A stretch of DNA of 33,142 nt from an uncultured Flavobacteriaceae bacterium (GTDB lineage Bacteria > Bacteroidota > Bacteroidia > Flavobacteriales > Flavobacteriaceae), in the NCBI GenBank assembly GCA_937936275.1, contig CALHCJ010000044.1:1-33142 (forward strand). Direction: 5' to 3'. Below the pieces are notes generated by a model. The model worked only from the letters and a program-made list of their open reading frames with translations, was not told where the DNA came from and did no database searches. A program made the translations under genes and the position numbers. Shown here piece by piece: positions 14,646-22,981 of the stretch (the first letter of the stretch is position 1; the number at the start of each line of letters is the position of its first letter).

Positions 14646-15827
14646 CTAAGCTTCTGTTTCTGTCGTGTTTACGTTTCGTTTTTTCATGTAAATGTACAGG
14701 CCAGTAAATGCTGCGATTAAAATTGCTGGTAAAATTGACATGGTTCGTAATGCTTCTATTGGGCCTGCATTATCCATTAGATTCCCCATGATTGGAAGTA
14801 CTATTGAGACAGATAGCATACCAGCTCCTCCCATAATTGAGAGACCTAAAGCCCCTGTTTGTGGTAGATATTCAGCTACAAAGCCTAACATTGTTGGCCA
14901 GAAAAAAGTTACTCCTACAGCGAACACTGCAGCCGCGGCAAAAATCATTGCTCCACTGGTGATGGTCAATAGCCAAAGACCTAAAAACGTAAAAATTGCC
15001 GAAAACAAAAGCATTCCAGCGGGTTGTAGCTTATGAATAACCTGACCTGCGAAAGCTCTACCTAGAGCCATGATGCCATTGATAAATACAAGAACTAATA
15101 GGGGTACCGTACCCGACTCCTGCAATAATGATTCAATACGTTGTGTAGTTCCTAACTCTGAAGCGGCCGTAAGCATCATACAAATCACCATAAAAATGAA
15201 GAGTGGTTTACCGATACTTGAGATCATTTTACTATTACTTACACCCATTTGTACGCGTTCGGTAATAGGAAATTTTTGTCCAAAGAACATAAATCCGTAA
15301 ATCACCAAAGGAATAAATAAAAGAGCTACCATTACCTGCCATGAGAGTCCCATAACATCCATAACAAGCCAACCTAAAATTCCACCAATCGCTATTCCTC
15401 CCGGAAACCAAACATGAAATCTGTTGAGCATTTTTGTTTTGTCCTTTGTATACATTGAAGCAATCATTGGATTTAGGGCTGCCTCTATGAGACCATTTCC
15501 TATACCTACAAATAAGGTTGCTATGAATAAAGAGGTCATGTCTTTAGCTAAAATGGTAGCTACGATGCCAATAGCATGCATAACAAATGCAATCGAGGTG
15601 ATCTTTTTAATACCCAAAGAGTCTACTAAAGGCCCTCCTATAATCATTGCAATGGTAAAACCCCAAAAGGCAGGAGTAAAAGCATAACCAATTTGTTCAA
15701 GTGTAAGGCCAACACCTTCGGGCCCAAATACACTCTCTAATCTTGCTCTAATTGCAAAGGTCATTGCAGTTACTAAAAGTGCAATACATGAAGCTGTAAA
15801 CAGCCTATTTTTATTAATATCCTCCAT
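14646..15827 (-). CDS. MFS transporter (probable sugar or organic-acid permease)
   Basis: A 393-residue major-facilitator protein with about 12 hydrophobic helices. Recognisable parts are the first-half signature around 'GGPLVDSLGIKK' (loop 2-3), 'FVGIGNGLIEAALNPMIASMY' in helix 4 and 'FHVWFPGGIAIGG' in helix 5, which resemble the glucose/fucose-permease-like branch of the MFS. The substrate cannot be read from sequence. The gene is divergent from the PVC-type dehydrogenase (194 bp between starts) and upstream of ThuA on the same strand, so import of a product made by the envelope enzymes is a reasonable inference. Confidence 0.85.
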   Translation of the reverse strand: MEDINKNRLFTASCIALLVTAMTFAIRARLESVFGPEGVGLTLEQIGYAFTPAFWGFTIAMIIGGPLVDSLGIKKITSIAFVMHAIGIVATILAKDMTSLFIATLFVGIGNGLIEAALNPMIASMYTKDKTKMLNRFHVWFPGGIAIGGILGWLVMDVMGLSWQVMVALLFIPLVIYGFMFFGQKFPITERVQMGVSNSKMISSIGKPLFIFMVICMMLTAASELGTTQRIESLLQESGTVPLLVLVFINGIMALGRAFAGQVIHKLQPAGMLLFSAIFTFLGLWLLTITSGAMIFAAAAVFAVGVTFFWPTMLGFVAEYLPQTGALGLSIMGGAGMLSVSIVLPIMGNLMDNAGPIEALRTMSILPAILIAAFTGLYIYMKKRNVNTTETEA

Positions 15828-15983
15828 TATTTAGTTGTATTAGATGCTTTTAAGCGATTTTGTTTAAGAAGCTAAGTTTAAGCACTTTTTTGCTATTATC
15901 ATAATTATTTCGCTGTTGTCTTATGGTTTTTAGTACAATTAGCTTTAAAGTTTTGTGAATTTCACTTTCATAAGAACTATGTA

Positions 15984-15991
15984 TAATTTTG
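15984..15991 (+). promoter_or_regulatory. -7 promoter element of the PVC-type dehydrogenase gene
   Basis: TAATTTTG matches TAnnTTTG, 30 nt before the ATG at 16022. No TTTG lies at the right -33 distance (nearest at 15952-15955, spacing 28). Confidence 0.4.
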
Positions 15992-16021
15992 AGTACATTG
16001 TTAAGTCAAAATACCAGCGCT

Positions 16022-19000
16022 ATGAAAACGATCTCTTTTTTCAAACATTCAGTGATATTAATAGTATTAATTTTTTCGGGGTGTATGGAGAAAGAAGAGG
16101 ATAAGCTGCATTTAGAAAAGGATGATCACATCGTTCTAATTGGAAATAATTTAGCATCACGAATGTTGAATTTTGGGCACTTCGAAACAGAACTGTATTT
16201 AAGATACCCTGACAGTGCTCTAATCATTCGAAATATGGCTGACCCAGGAAATACAGCAGGTTTTCGACCCCATTCCTCACGAAATCAACCTTGGGCTTTT
16301 CCAGAAGCTGAAAATTTTTATCAGAATGAATTATCCAATAAATCAGGAAGCATTGGTTTTTTTCCTTCTGAAGATGAGTGGCTAACTAATTTAGAGGCTG
16401 ACATAATTTTGGCCTTTTTTGGATATAATGAGTCTTTCGAAGGTATAGAGGGTCTTGAAAACTTTAAAGAAGAGCTACACGCATTTATAGAACACACCAA
16501 GAAACAGCATTATAATGGTTCAACAAGGCCTCAATTGGCACTGATCTCACCCATAGCATTCGAAGATCTTTCTTCTAATTTGGATTTGCCAAACGGCATT
16601 GAAGAAAATAAGAACTTGAAAATGTATACCGAAGCGATGCAACAAGTGGCTGCTCAAGACAGTGTCTTTTTTGTTGATGCTTTTACATCAAGTAAAGAGT
16701 GGTTTGATACCGCTGAAGCACAACTAACCGCAGACGGTTTTCAACTCAACGATTTGGGGTATCAAAAGTTTGGTGAATTTCTAGCTGATGCAGTTTTCGG
16801 ACAACTAAAAGCAAAATCTGAGGCCCATAGAAAACGTGTTCACGAGGCAGTTACTGATAAGAACTGGTTTTGGCATAATGAAATCAAACTTCCAAATGGG
16901 GTTCATGCTTGGGGTCGTCGTTACGATCCCTTTGGTTCTGACAACTATCCGTTTGAAAAGGAAAAAATAAATCAAATGATCTCTATTCGAGATACTGCAA
17001 TTTGGAAAGCTGCGGAGGGACAACGTTTCGATATAGCTGCCGCAGATGCGAAAACGATCGAGCTTCCTGAAGTAACCTCGAACTATGACCCCGGAATGGG
17101 TAATGTCGAAGAGGGTTATAAATATGGGCAAGATGCACTGAATACAATTCAAGTGGCAGATGGGTATAAGATTGAACTCTTTGCTTCCGAAAAAGAATTT
17201 CCTGATTTAGCGAACCCCGTACAGATGTCGTTTGATAACAAGGGAAGACTGTGGGTGGGTGTAATGCCCTCTTATCCACATTACAAACCAGGAGATCATA
17301 AGCCGCAAGACAAATTAATTATTTTAGAGGATACAGATCAGGATGGGAGGGCAGACAAGCAAACTACCTTTGTCGATGATTTAAATCTGACCATTGGTTT
17401 TGAATTCGCACCTGAAGGAGTATACGTATCTCAAGGAACCAACCTTGTTTTACTAAAAGATCATGACGGAGATGATAAAGCTGATGAAAAAGAGATTATT
17501 CTAAGCGGATTCGATGATCATGATACGCACCATACAGCTGGGGCATTTGCGGCTGACCCATCTGGCGCTATTTACATGGCAGAAGGAGTTTTTCTACATA
17601 CAAATGTTGAAACTGCTTATGGTCCTGTCCGCGCAACCAATGGTGGTTTTTATCGGTATAGTCCACAACGACACCATTTAGAACGCACAGCACAATTACC
17701 AATTCCGAACCCTTGGGGGATTGCCTTTGACGATTGGGGTCAACCTTTCTTCGCACATACTTCGGGTCCTGATATGACTTGGATGACACCAGGGACAATT
17801 AAATCGCGATATGGACAATCTTCGCCCCTGCCAAAAAATTTGATTCAAGAAGAACATCGCGTTCGTCCCACATCAGGTCTCGAGTTCATTTCGAGTCGTC
17901 ATTTTCCTGATGAGGTTCAAGGTGATTTGATACTCCATAATACCATTGGGTTTTTAGGTACAAAGCAACATTCAATCGTAGACGATTTGGATAGTTCGGG
18001 GTACAAAAGTCGACATCGACTAGATTTGGTAACATCGACAGATACCAATTTTCGTCCTGTAGATATGGAGTTTGCCCCAGACGGTTCTTTGTATGTAGTT
18101 GATTGGCACAATGTGCTAGTAGGTCATATGCAGCATAATGCCAGAGATCCATTACGCGACCATGTGCACGGTCGAATTTATCGTATCACCTATCCCTCTA
18201 GACCGTTGGTAAAACCTGCCAAAGTTGCTGATGCTAGTATTGATGAACTTTTGAATAATTTAAAACTTCCTGAATTTCGTACACGATACCGAACCAAAAG
18301 AGAGCTCCGAGCACGTGATGCCGAAAAAGTACTTGAGAAAATTAAAATATGGGTTGCTGACCTTGATCAAAATGAAGTTGCGTATGAGCATCACCTTCTT
18401 GAAGCACTTTGGGTGACATGGGGTTTAAATCAGGTGGATGTTGATTTATTGCACCAGTTGTTGAAAGCTAAAAATTTTAAAGCAAGAGCCGCCGCAGTTA
18501 AAGTCTTACGGTATTCAGGGCATCAGATTTCTAACCCATCTGATTTGTTAATGACAGCAGTACAAGATGAGAGTGCTCGAGTACGACTCGAAGCTTTCGT
18601 TGCGGCATCGTGGCTAACAAAAGAAGTAGGTCTTCCCATTCTAGAGAAAGCAGCAGAAATGCCATTAGATACTTGGATGGAAAAACCCTTGGAAGCTGCC
18701 ATAGCTCATTTGAATGGTGTAAATATTGATCAAGATCCTGAAACTAGAGGAACCAAAACTGATTTAGAAGGTGCTGAAAAAGAACTCTTCGTGATGGGTG
18801 AGGAAATTTACAACCGTGAAGGGTTTTGCGTGACTTGTCACCAACCTGATGGAAAAGGGTTAAGTGCGTCTCAATTTCCGCCTTTGGCAAAATCTCCATG
18901 GGTCACAGGTAGTAAAGAACGATTGATAAAACTGACCTTACACGGACTCATGGGGCCACTTGAATTAATGGGAGAAACCTATCCGGGTCAGGTGCCTATG

Positions 19001-19189
19001 ACGCCCTATGGAGGAATGTTAGACGATAAAGAAATAGCTAGCGTATTAACTTTTGTGAGAAACACTTTTGATAATAAGGCATCTGTGATCATGCCTGAAA
19101 TGGTGAGAGCCGTTCGAGAAGAAACCAAAGATAAAGAAGGTTTTTATTCACCTGCAGAACTATTAAAAATGCATCCAATTGAGAAATAG
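16022..19189 (+). CDS. PVC-type heme-binding lipoprotein: SGNH-like, dehydrogenase propeller, HEAT, cytochrome c
   Basis: A 1055-residue modular lipoprotein. Start placed at ATG 16022 because it gives a lipoprotein signal with lipobox FSG-C21. Domains: residues 36-270 an SGNH/GDSL-like fold ('VLIGNNLASRM', 'FFGYNESF', 'TADGFQLNDLGYQKFGEFL'); about 370-745 the 'membrane-bound dehydrogenase' beta-propeller region typical of Planctomycetes/Verrucomicrobia-type proteins ('GRLWVGVMPSYPHY', 'DTDQDGRADKQTTFVDDL', 'GIAFDDWGQPFFAHTSG', 'MEFAPDGSLYVVDWHNVLVGHMQH'); about 760-900 helical repeats; about 915-1030 a class I cytochrome c with C936-V-T-C939-H940 and M993 as the likely sixth ligand. In the SGNH part, the Ser position is Asn43 and the DGxH motif reads DGFQ (D238, Q241), so hydrolase activity is doubtful. 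Inferred role: oxidation of a sugar-like substrate with electrons passed to heme. Confidence 0.88.
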   Translation: MKTISFFKHSVILIVLIFSGCMEKEEDKLHLEKDDHIVLIGNNLASRMLNFGHFETELYLRYPDSALIIRNMADPGNTAGFRPHSSRNQPWAFPEAENFYQNELSNKSGSIGFFPSEDEWLTNLEADIILAFFGYNESFEGIEGLENFKEELHAFIEHTKKQHYNGSTRPQLALISPIAFEDLSSNLDLPNGIEENKNLKMYTEAMQQVAAQDSVFFVDAFTSSKEWFDTAEAQLTADGFQLNDLGYQKFGEFLADAVFGQLKAKSEAHRKRVHEAVTDKNWFWHNEIKLPNGVHAWGRRYDPFGSDNYPFEKEKINQMISIRDTAIWKAAEGQRFDIAAADAKTIELPEVTSNYDPGMGNVEEGYKYGQDALNTIQVADGYKIELFASEKEFPDLANPVQMSFDNKGRLWVGVMPSYPHYKPGDHKPQDKLIILEDTDQDGRADKQTTFVDDLNLTIGFEFAPEGVYVSQGTNLVLLKDHDGDDKADEKEIILSGFDDHDTHHTAGAFAADPSGAIYMAEGVFLHTNVETAYGPVRATNGGFYRYSPQRHHLERTAQLPIPNPWGIAFDDWGQPFFAHTSGPDMTWMTPGTIKSRYGQSSPLPKNLIQEEHRVRPTSGLEFISSRHFPDEVQGDLILHNTIGFLGTKQHSIVDDLDSSGYKSRHRLDLVTSTDTNFRPVDMEFAPDGSLYVVDWHNVLVGHMQHNARDPLRDHVHGRIYRITYPSRPLVKPAKVADASIDELLNNLKLPEFRTRYRTKRELRARDAEKVLEKIKIWVADLDQNEVAYEHHLLEALWVTWGLNQVDVDLLHQLLKAKNFKARAAAVKVLRYSGHQISNPSDLLMTAVQDESARVRLEAFVAASWLTKEVGLPILEKAAEMPLDTWMEKPLEAAIAHLNGVNIDQDPETRGTKTDLEGAEKELFVMGEEIYNREGFCVTCHQPDGKGLSASQFPPLAKSPWVTGSKERLIKLTLHGLMGPLELMGETYPGQVPMTPYGGMLDDKEIASVLTFVRNTFDNKASVIMPEMVRAVREETKDKEGFYSPAELLKMHPIEK

Positions 19190-19250
19190 GGAAACGCTTC
19201 AAGCCGAAATATTGTATTTTGGAAGTTAGAATAATAAAAACTAGATATCC

Positions 19251-19823
19251 ATGAAAATAGTACTTGCTATCCTTACCATTTTGCTTTTGTTCAGTTGTAG
19301 TCCATCCGAAGAAAAAGCTAAAACTCAACGTACGATTGTTACTGAAGCTACAGACCCTGAGTACAATCCGGAGTCAAAACTTACGGAACTAGGTATTGAA
19401 TTAAAAATGCCAGGAACGCCAGTCGCAAATTATGTACATGCCGTTCGAACGGGAAATCTTTTGTTCTTGGCAGGAAAGGGACCAAAAAAAGCAGATGGAA
19501 AAAATATTGTTGGAAAGTTAGGTGCCGACTTGACGATTGAAGAAGGCTATGAGGCCGCCCGCGTTGCGGGTATTAACCAATTGGCAGTCTTAAAGTCTGA
19601 GCTAGGAAATTTGAACAAAGTAAAACGAATTGTCAAGGTAAAAGGAATGGTAAATGCCATTCCCGAATTTACCGATCAGTCTAAAGTTGTAAATGGGTAT
19701 TCTGATTTGATGGTTGAAATTTTTGGAGAAAAAGGAAGACATGCACGGGCTGCGGTGGGTATGGGTTCATTGCCAGGTAATATGGCCGTTGAAGTAGAAA
19801 TGATCGTGGAGGTTTATGAGTAG
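19251..19823 (+). CDS. RidA/YjgF-family protein carrying a lipoprotein signal
   Basis: A 190-residue protein: lipoprotein signal with lipobox LFS-C16, a linker of about 30 residues, and a RidA-like domain (about 47-190; 'GNLLFLAGKGPKKADGK', 'GYEAARVAGINQLAVLKSELGNLNKVKRIVKVKGMV', 'GEKGRHARAAVGMGSLPGNMAVEVEMIVEVYE'). The arginine of the RidA active-site strand appears to be kept in 'HARAAVG'. Cytosolic RidA proteins hydrolyse reactive enamines and imines; an exported lipoprotein form cannot act on PLP-enzyme leakage in the cytosol, so its job here is probably different. It starts 61 nt after the PVC-type gene on the same strand and is likely in the same transcript. Confidence 0.87.
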   Translation: MKIVLAILTILLLFSCSPSEEKAKTQRTIVTEATDPEYNPESKLTELGIELKMPGTPVANYVHAVRTGNLLFLAGKGPKKADGKNIVGKLGADLTIEEGYEAARVAGINQLAVLKSELGNLNKVKRIVKVKGMVNAIPEFTDQSKVVNGYSDLMVEIFGEKGRHARAAVGMGSLPGNMAVEVEMIVEVYE

Positions 19824-19869
19824 ATATAGGTCGATTTAATTTGAGATCACCATATATTTTATGAGCTCA

Positions 19870-20577
19870 TTATCGTCTAGACCAAATCTCATACAGGGGA
19901 TTACCCTTGCTATTTTTACCCGTATGGTGCCAGTCAGCATCTTTGATTTCATAATTAAACTCTAAACTTGCACCCACGCGATTATTATCACGAGAAAAGT
20001 ATTCAATGTCTTCTGTGTAAATTCCATTGGCAGACGAAAAGCTTCCACCACCAGTTCCTTTGAATTGCATTCCTTCGGTATCAAAAGCAATCCATTGAAA
20101 ACGTCCATCGAGAAGAAATTTTAGCGTTTTTCTAGTGTTAGCTTCACCACGTCTTTTTTGCCCCTCATCAGGGCCACGAGTTGCAAAAAGCCATGTGCCA
20201 TCTAAATCTTGATTAGCATTTGGTTGTTTCTTAAATTTCATTTGATCATTCATTTGAATGACCAAGTTCCCGCTCTCAATTCTATAAGGAAAACTTAAGG
20301 TACGAAGCGAATCTAAGCGGTAGTTTGAGTGAAATTCTAAATCTATTTTTAAAGTGTCATTTTCAGCGGTGTAAAATCCACCTGAAGTTTTAATAAACCT
20401 TGCAGGTGATTTTTCGTAAACCGAATGAATAAAATAAGAACTATCTATTTTTAACTCATTTGTGTAATTATCAGCGTTGAAATAATAGACACCAGATTCG
20501 ATTTGAGCGCTTAAAGTTGTGTAAAGACTTGAAAGAAATAAACTAAAAACTAATAAACTCGATTGAGGTGCAGTCAT
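19870..20577 (-). CDS. Secreted protein of unknown function
   Basis: A 235-residue protein with a signal peptide (residues 1-24, ending TTLSAQ). The body is strand-rich ('ESGVYYFNADNYTNELKIDSS', 'GGFYTAENDTLKIDLEFHSNY') with a second half resembling a lipocalin-like scaffold: 'DLDGTWLFATRGPDEGQKRRGE', 'KTLKFLLDGRFQWIAFDTEGMQFKGTGGGSF', 'GIYTEDIEYFSRDNNRVGASLEFNYEIKD', 'YEIWSRR'. No catalytic motif is recognised. Similar proteins are annotated only as membrane or secreted protein. It is convergent with the RidA-like gene (46 bp between stops). Confidence 0.75.
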   Translation of the reverse strand: MTAPQSSLLVFSLFLSSLYTTLSAQIESGVYYFNADNYTNELKIDSSYFIHSVYEKSPARFIKTSGGFYTAENDTLKIDLEFHSNYRLDSLRTLSFPYRIESGNLVIQMNDQMKFKKQPNANQDLDGTWLFATRGPDEGQKRRGEANTRKTLKFLLDGRFQWIAFDTEGMQFKGTGGGSFSSANGIYTEDIEYFSRDNNRVGASLEFNYEIKDADWHHTGKNSKGNPLYEIWSRR

Positions 20578-20790
20578 AATATATCATTAAGATTTAAAAA
20601 TAAGTATTAAGTCACTTATAGTCAATATTTTGTATTAAATTTTTAATAGCAACACTTTTTGAAAAAAATGGTATCAAAATCAATTAAAAAAGTTGTTTTT
20701 TCAAATTTTTATATTTCTTTTACTAGGTCAAATCGAACAGAATCGATCTGCTTTTAACAGCCATTGTAATTCATTTAAAAAGCTATAGTT

Positions 20791-21114
20791 ATGGATAAGC
20801 ATTCGCACTTAAAAAAGGTTATTGTTGATTTTAAGAAGTTAACGCCTGAAGTATTGAAACTAACGGTTGAGAGGTACCCAGATGGTTACGATGATGACGA
20901 TATTATTTCATTTCGTAACGCCCATGGCGAACGTATCGAAGCGGTAGAAATCTTGACTTCAGACACCAAATATCTGGTTAAAATTAGCGAAAAGCTTGAG
21001 TATACTATGGAAAATTATGACGAAGCTGACTATGATGATTTTGATGACGATGATCCAGAGGCGGTAGTGGCCCCTGATCTAAGAGATATGGTTGATGGAG
21101 AAGATGATGATTAG
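20791..21114 (+). CDS. Small acidic protein of unknown function
   Basis: A 107-residue cytosolic protein without signal or membrane segment. The first 70 residues mix basic and acidic helices and strands ('LKKVIVDFKKLTPEVLKLTVERYPDG', 'DDDDIISFRNAHGERIEAVEIL', 'TKYLVKISEKLEY'). The last 35 are an acidic tail ('DEADYDDFDDDDPEAVV', ending DGEDDD). Such tails are found in nucleic-acid mimics, chaperone-like and protein-interaction factors, but the role is unknown. Strong periodic codon use and a full-length 213-bp AT-rich upstream region support a real gene. I recall relatives being widespread and short in Flavobacteriaceae. Confidence 0.75.
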   Translation: MDKHSHLKKVIVDFKKLTPEVLKLTVERYPDGYDDDDIISFRNAHGERIEAVEILTSDTKYLVKISEKLEYTMENYDEADYDDFDDDDPEAVVAPDLRDMVDGEDDD

Positions 21115-21257
21115 AACATATGAGCTCTTAGTTATGAATAAGAGAAACCTCTCTTTGCGGTCAACATTAAATTGGGAACAGGCATACAAGGAGGGGTCTG
21201 GGCAAATTTTAACCAAAGTGAATAAACAGCCAACATTAAAAACAGTGTTAAGAAAAA

Positions 21258-22199
21258 TTAGACTTTAAGGTTTTCTAACATTGTAGCAGTAGTTCTCTCT
21301 AAGTCAAATGCTGCTCTCCAACCCCAGTCTGTTTGTGTTTTTGAGTCATCAATACTAGAAGGCCAAGAATCGGCAATAGCTTGGCGCGAATCGGGCTCGT
21401 AACTAATTTTGAATTCGGGAATATGTTTGGTAATACTTGCCGCAATTTCAGAAGGCGTAAAACTCATGGCGGAAAGATTATACGCCGATCGTACCTTGAT
21501 CGTATTATAATCACTTTCCATCAGTTCCAAAGTAGCACGAATAGCATCATCCATAAACATCATCGGCAGACTTGTATTTGCACTTAAAAAACAGGTATAA
21601 CTTTTATCAGAAAGGGCTTTGTGATAAATTTCAACAGCGTAGTCTGTTGTTCCTCCACCAGGCATTGTTTTCCAACTTATCAATCCTGGATATCGTATGC
21701 TGCGAACGTCTACCTCAAATTTATTATGGTAATATTCACACCAACGTTCACCGGATTGTTTACTAATACCGTAAACGGTGCTAGGTTCCATGATGGTATT
21801 CTGTGGAGTATTTTCTCGCGGAGTGTTCGGTCCGAATACGGCGATACTTGATGGCCAGAAAATTTTTGAAATTTTCTTTTCCTTGGCCAAATTCAAGACG
21901 TTAAAAAGTGAATTCATATTCAAATTCCAAGCGCGCATTGGAAATTTTTCTGCCGTCGCACTCAACATCGCTGCCATTAGATATACTTCGTCAATTTCAT
22001 AGTAGGCTATCAGTTCTTCAAGGGCATCATAGTCTGTTGCATCTAAAAGTTCAAAAGGACCAGATTCCATTAAGCTCTCATTACCCTCACGAATATCGCT
22101 TGCAATAACCACATCACTACCGTGTTTTTCTCTTAGTGTGAATGTAAGCTCCGTTCCAATTTGCCCACAGGCACCAATAATTAGAATATTCTTTTGCAT
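21258..22199 (-). CDS. Short-chain (extended SDR type) L-threonine 3-dehydrogenase
   Basis: A 313-residue NAD-dependent epimerase-fold enzyme: G9-A-C-G-Q-I-G15 nucleotide motif, catalytic Y143-G-I-S-K147 ('STVYGISKQSGERW'), and the segment 'RYPGLISWKTMPGGGTTDYAVEIYHKAL' characteristic of the short-chain L-threonine dehydrogenases known from Flavobacterium. The reaction is L-threonine + NAD+ to 2-amino-3-oxobutyrate, which is then split by a CoA ligase (Kbl) to glycine and acetyl-CoA. No kbl gene is in the window. It is divergent from the lipoprotein gene at 22264, with only 64 bp between starts. Confidence 0.93.
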   Translation of the reverse strand: MQKNILIIGACGQIGTELTFTLREKHGSDVVIASDIREGNESLMESGPFELLDATDYDALEELIAYYEIDEVYLMAAMLSATAEKFPMRAWNLNMNSLFNVLNLAKEKKISKIFWPSSIAVFGPNTPRENTPQNTIMEPSTVYGISKQSGERWCEYYHNKFEVDVRSIRYPGLISWKTMPGGGTTDYAVEIYHKALSDKSYTCFLSANTSLPMMFMDDAIRATLELMESDYNTIKVRSAYNLSAMSFTPSEIAASITKHIPEFKISYEPDSRQAIADSWPSSIDDSKTQTDWGWRAAFDLERTTATMLENLKV

Positions 22200-22263
22200 T
22201 AAAGTGAAGTTAAATGAATTTGAGCTTAAAGATAGCTTTTATTAAAATTTGTACATTCGCTTT

Positions 22264-22761
22264 ATGGGTAAAATAGTATTTTACAGCTTGTTTCTTTTAG
22301 CATTATTCTCATGTAAAAATGATAAAAATCAAGCACAGCGTTTAGATGACAGCAAGTTTCAGATTGCTACAGAAAATTGGCCGCCAAAGACGAAGCCAAA
22401 TGCTAAAACAAGTGATGTTCTCAAAGATTGGCCTGAGTTCAGATTACTAACAACGGGCTTTGATGCGCTCTATAATGTAGGGAATACAGAAGATTTAAGT
22501 TTGGTGCTTGATGATTTAATTGAAAAACAAAAAGTACTAGCTGAAACCGATTATCCAGAACCTTTCAATAAGCCTCAAATAAAGAGTAGGCAAAAGGTGT
22601 TTCATACCTATATTTTAAAAACGAAAGGAGATTTGATTTACCGAATCGATACCCAAGAATCGATATTACAACTTATTACTTCCTACAATCTATTGTTGAG
22701 GCAAATGAATTTGATTACCGAGGACACCTTAGATTTAAAAACGCTATTGGAAGAGGAGTAG
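22264..22761 (+). CDS. Small lipoprotein of unknown function
   Basis: A 165-residue protein. The start at ATG 22264 gives a compact lipoprotein signal (lipobox LFS-C17), 15 nt inside a longer open frame. After the Cys there is a charged linker, then an all-helical body ('RLLTTGFDALYNVGNTEDLSLVLDDLIEKQKVLAET', 'SRQKVFHTYILKTKGDLIYR', 'ILQLITSYNLLLRQMNLI') that could be a four-helix bundle. The 64-bp divergent gap to the threonine dehydrogenase contains TTTG (22219-22222) and TAAAATTTG (22243-22251), a near-consensus promoter. Function unknown. Confidence 0.75.
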   Translation: MGKIVFYSLFLLALFSCKNDKNQAQRLDDSKFQIATENWPPKTKPNAKTSDVLKDWPEFRLLTTGFDALYNVGNTEDLSLVLDDLIEKQKVLAETDYPEPFNKPQIKSRQKVFHTYILKTKGDLIYRIDTQESILQLITSYNLLLRQMNLITEDTLDLKTLLEEE

Positions 22762-22928
22762 GCAACTACGTGTTGTTTTTATATTTCTGCAAATACTTGA
22801 GATTTCTTCCTCTTTTACAAAGAAGATAAAGTTCTTGTTAAAGAAAAGTAACTGGATCAAATTGAGACGATATTTATTGCCTATCATGCAATTTAATACG
22901 GGTCTCTGCATTCTTGGGGCTACAAACT

Positions 22929-22961
22929 AAAAAAAGCGAACCAACTGGTTCGCTTTTTTTT
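22929..22961. terminator. Bidirectional rho-independent terminator
   Basis: AGCGAACC (22935-22942) pairs with GGTTCGCT (22947-22954) around a 4-nt loop, with an A-run in front and a T-run behind, so it works for both the + lipoprotein gene and the - TPR gene. The 22762-22928 stretch before it holds no gene. Confidence 0.85.
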
Positions 22962-22981
22962 GAGTTCTTATTCAAAAAGAA

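Noticed and set aside
15070-15687. Long plus-strand open frames opposite the MFS gene
   Set aside because: They are antisense shadows of the transporter, whose helices and motifs are clear on the minus strand.
16805-18152. Minus-strand open frames opposite the PVC-type gene
   Set aside because: They lie inside a well-supported 1055-residue gene and show no domain, signal or start context of their own.
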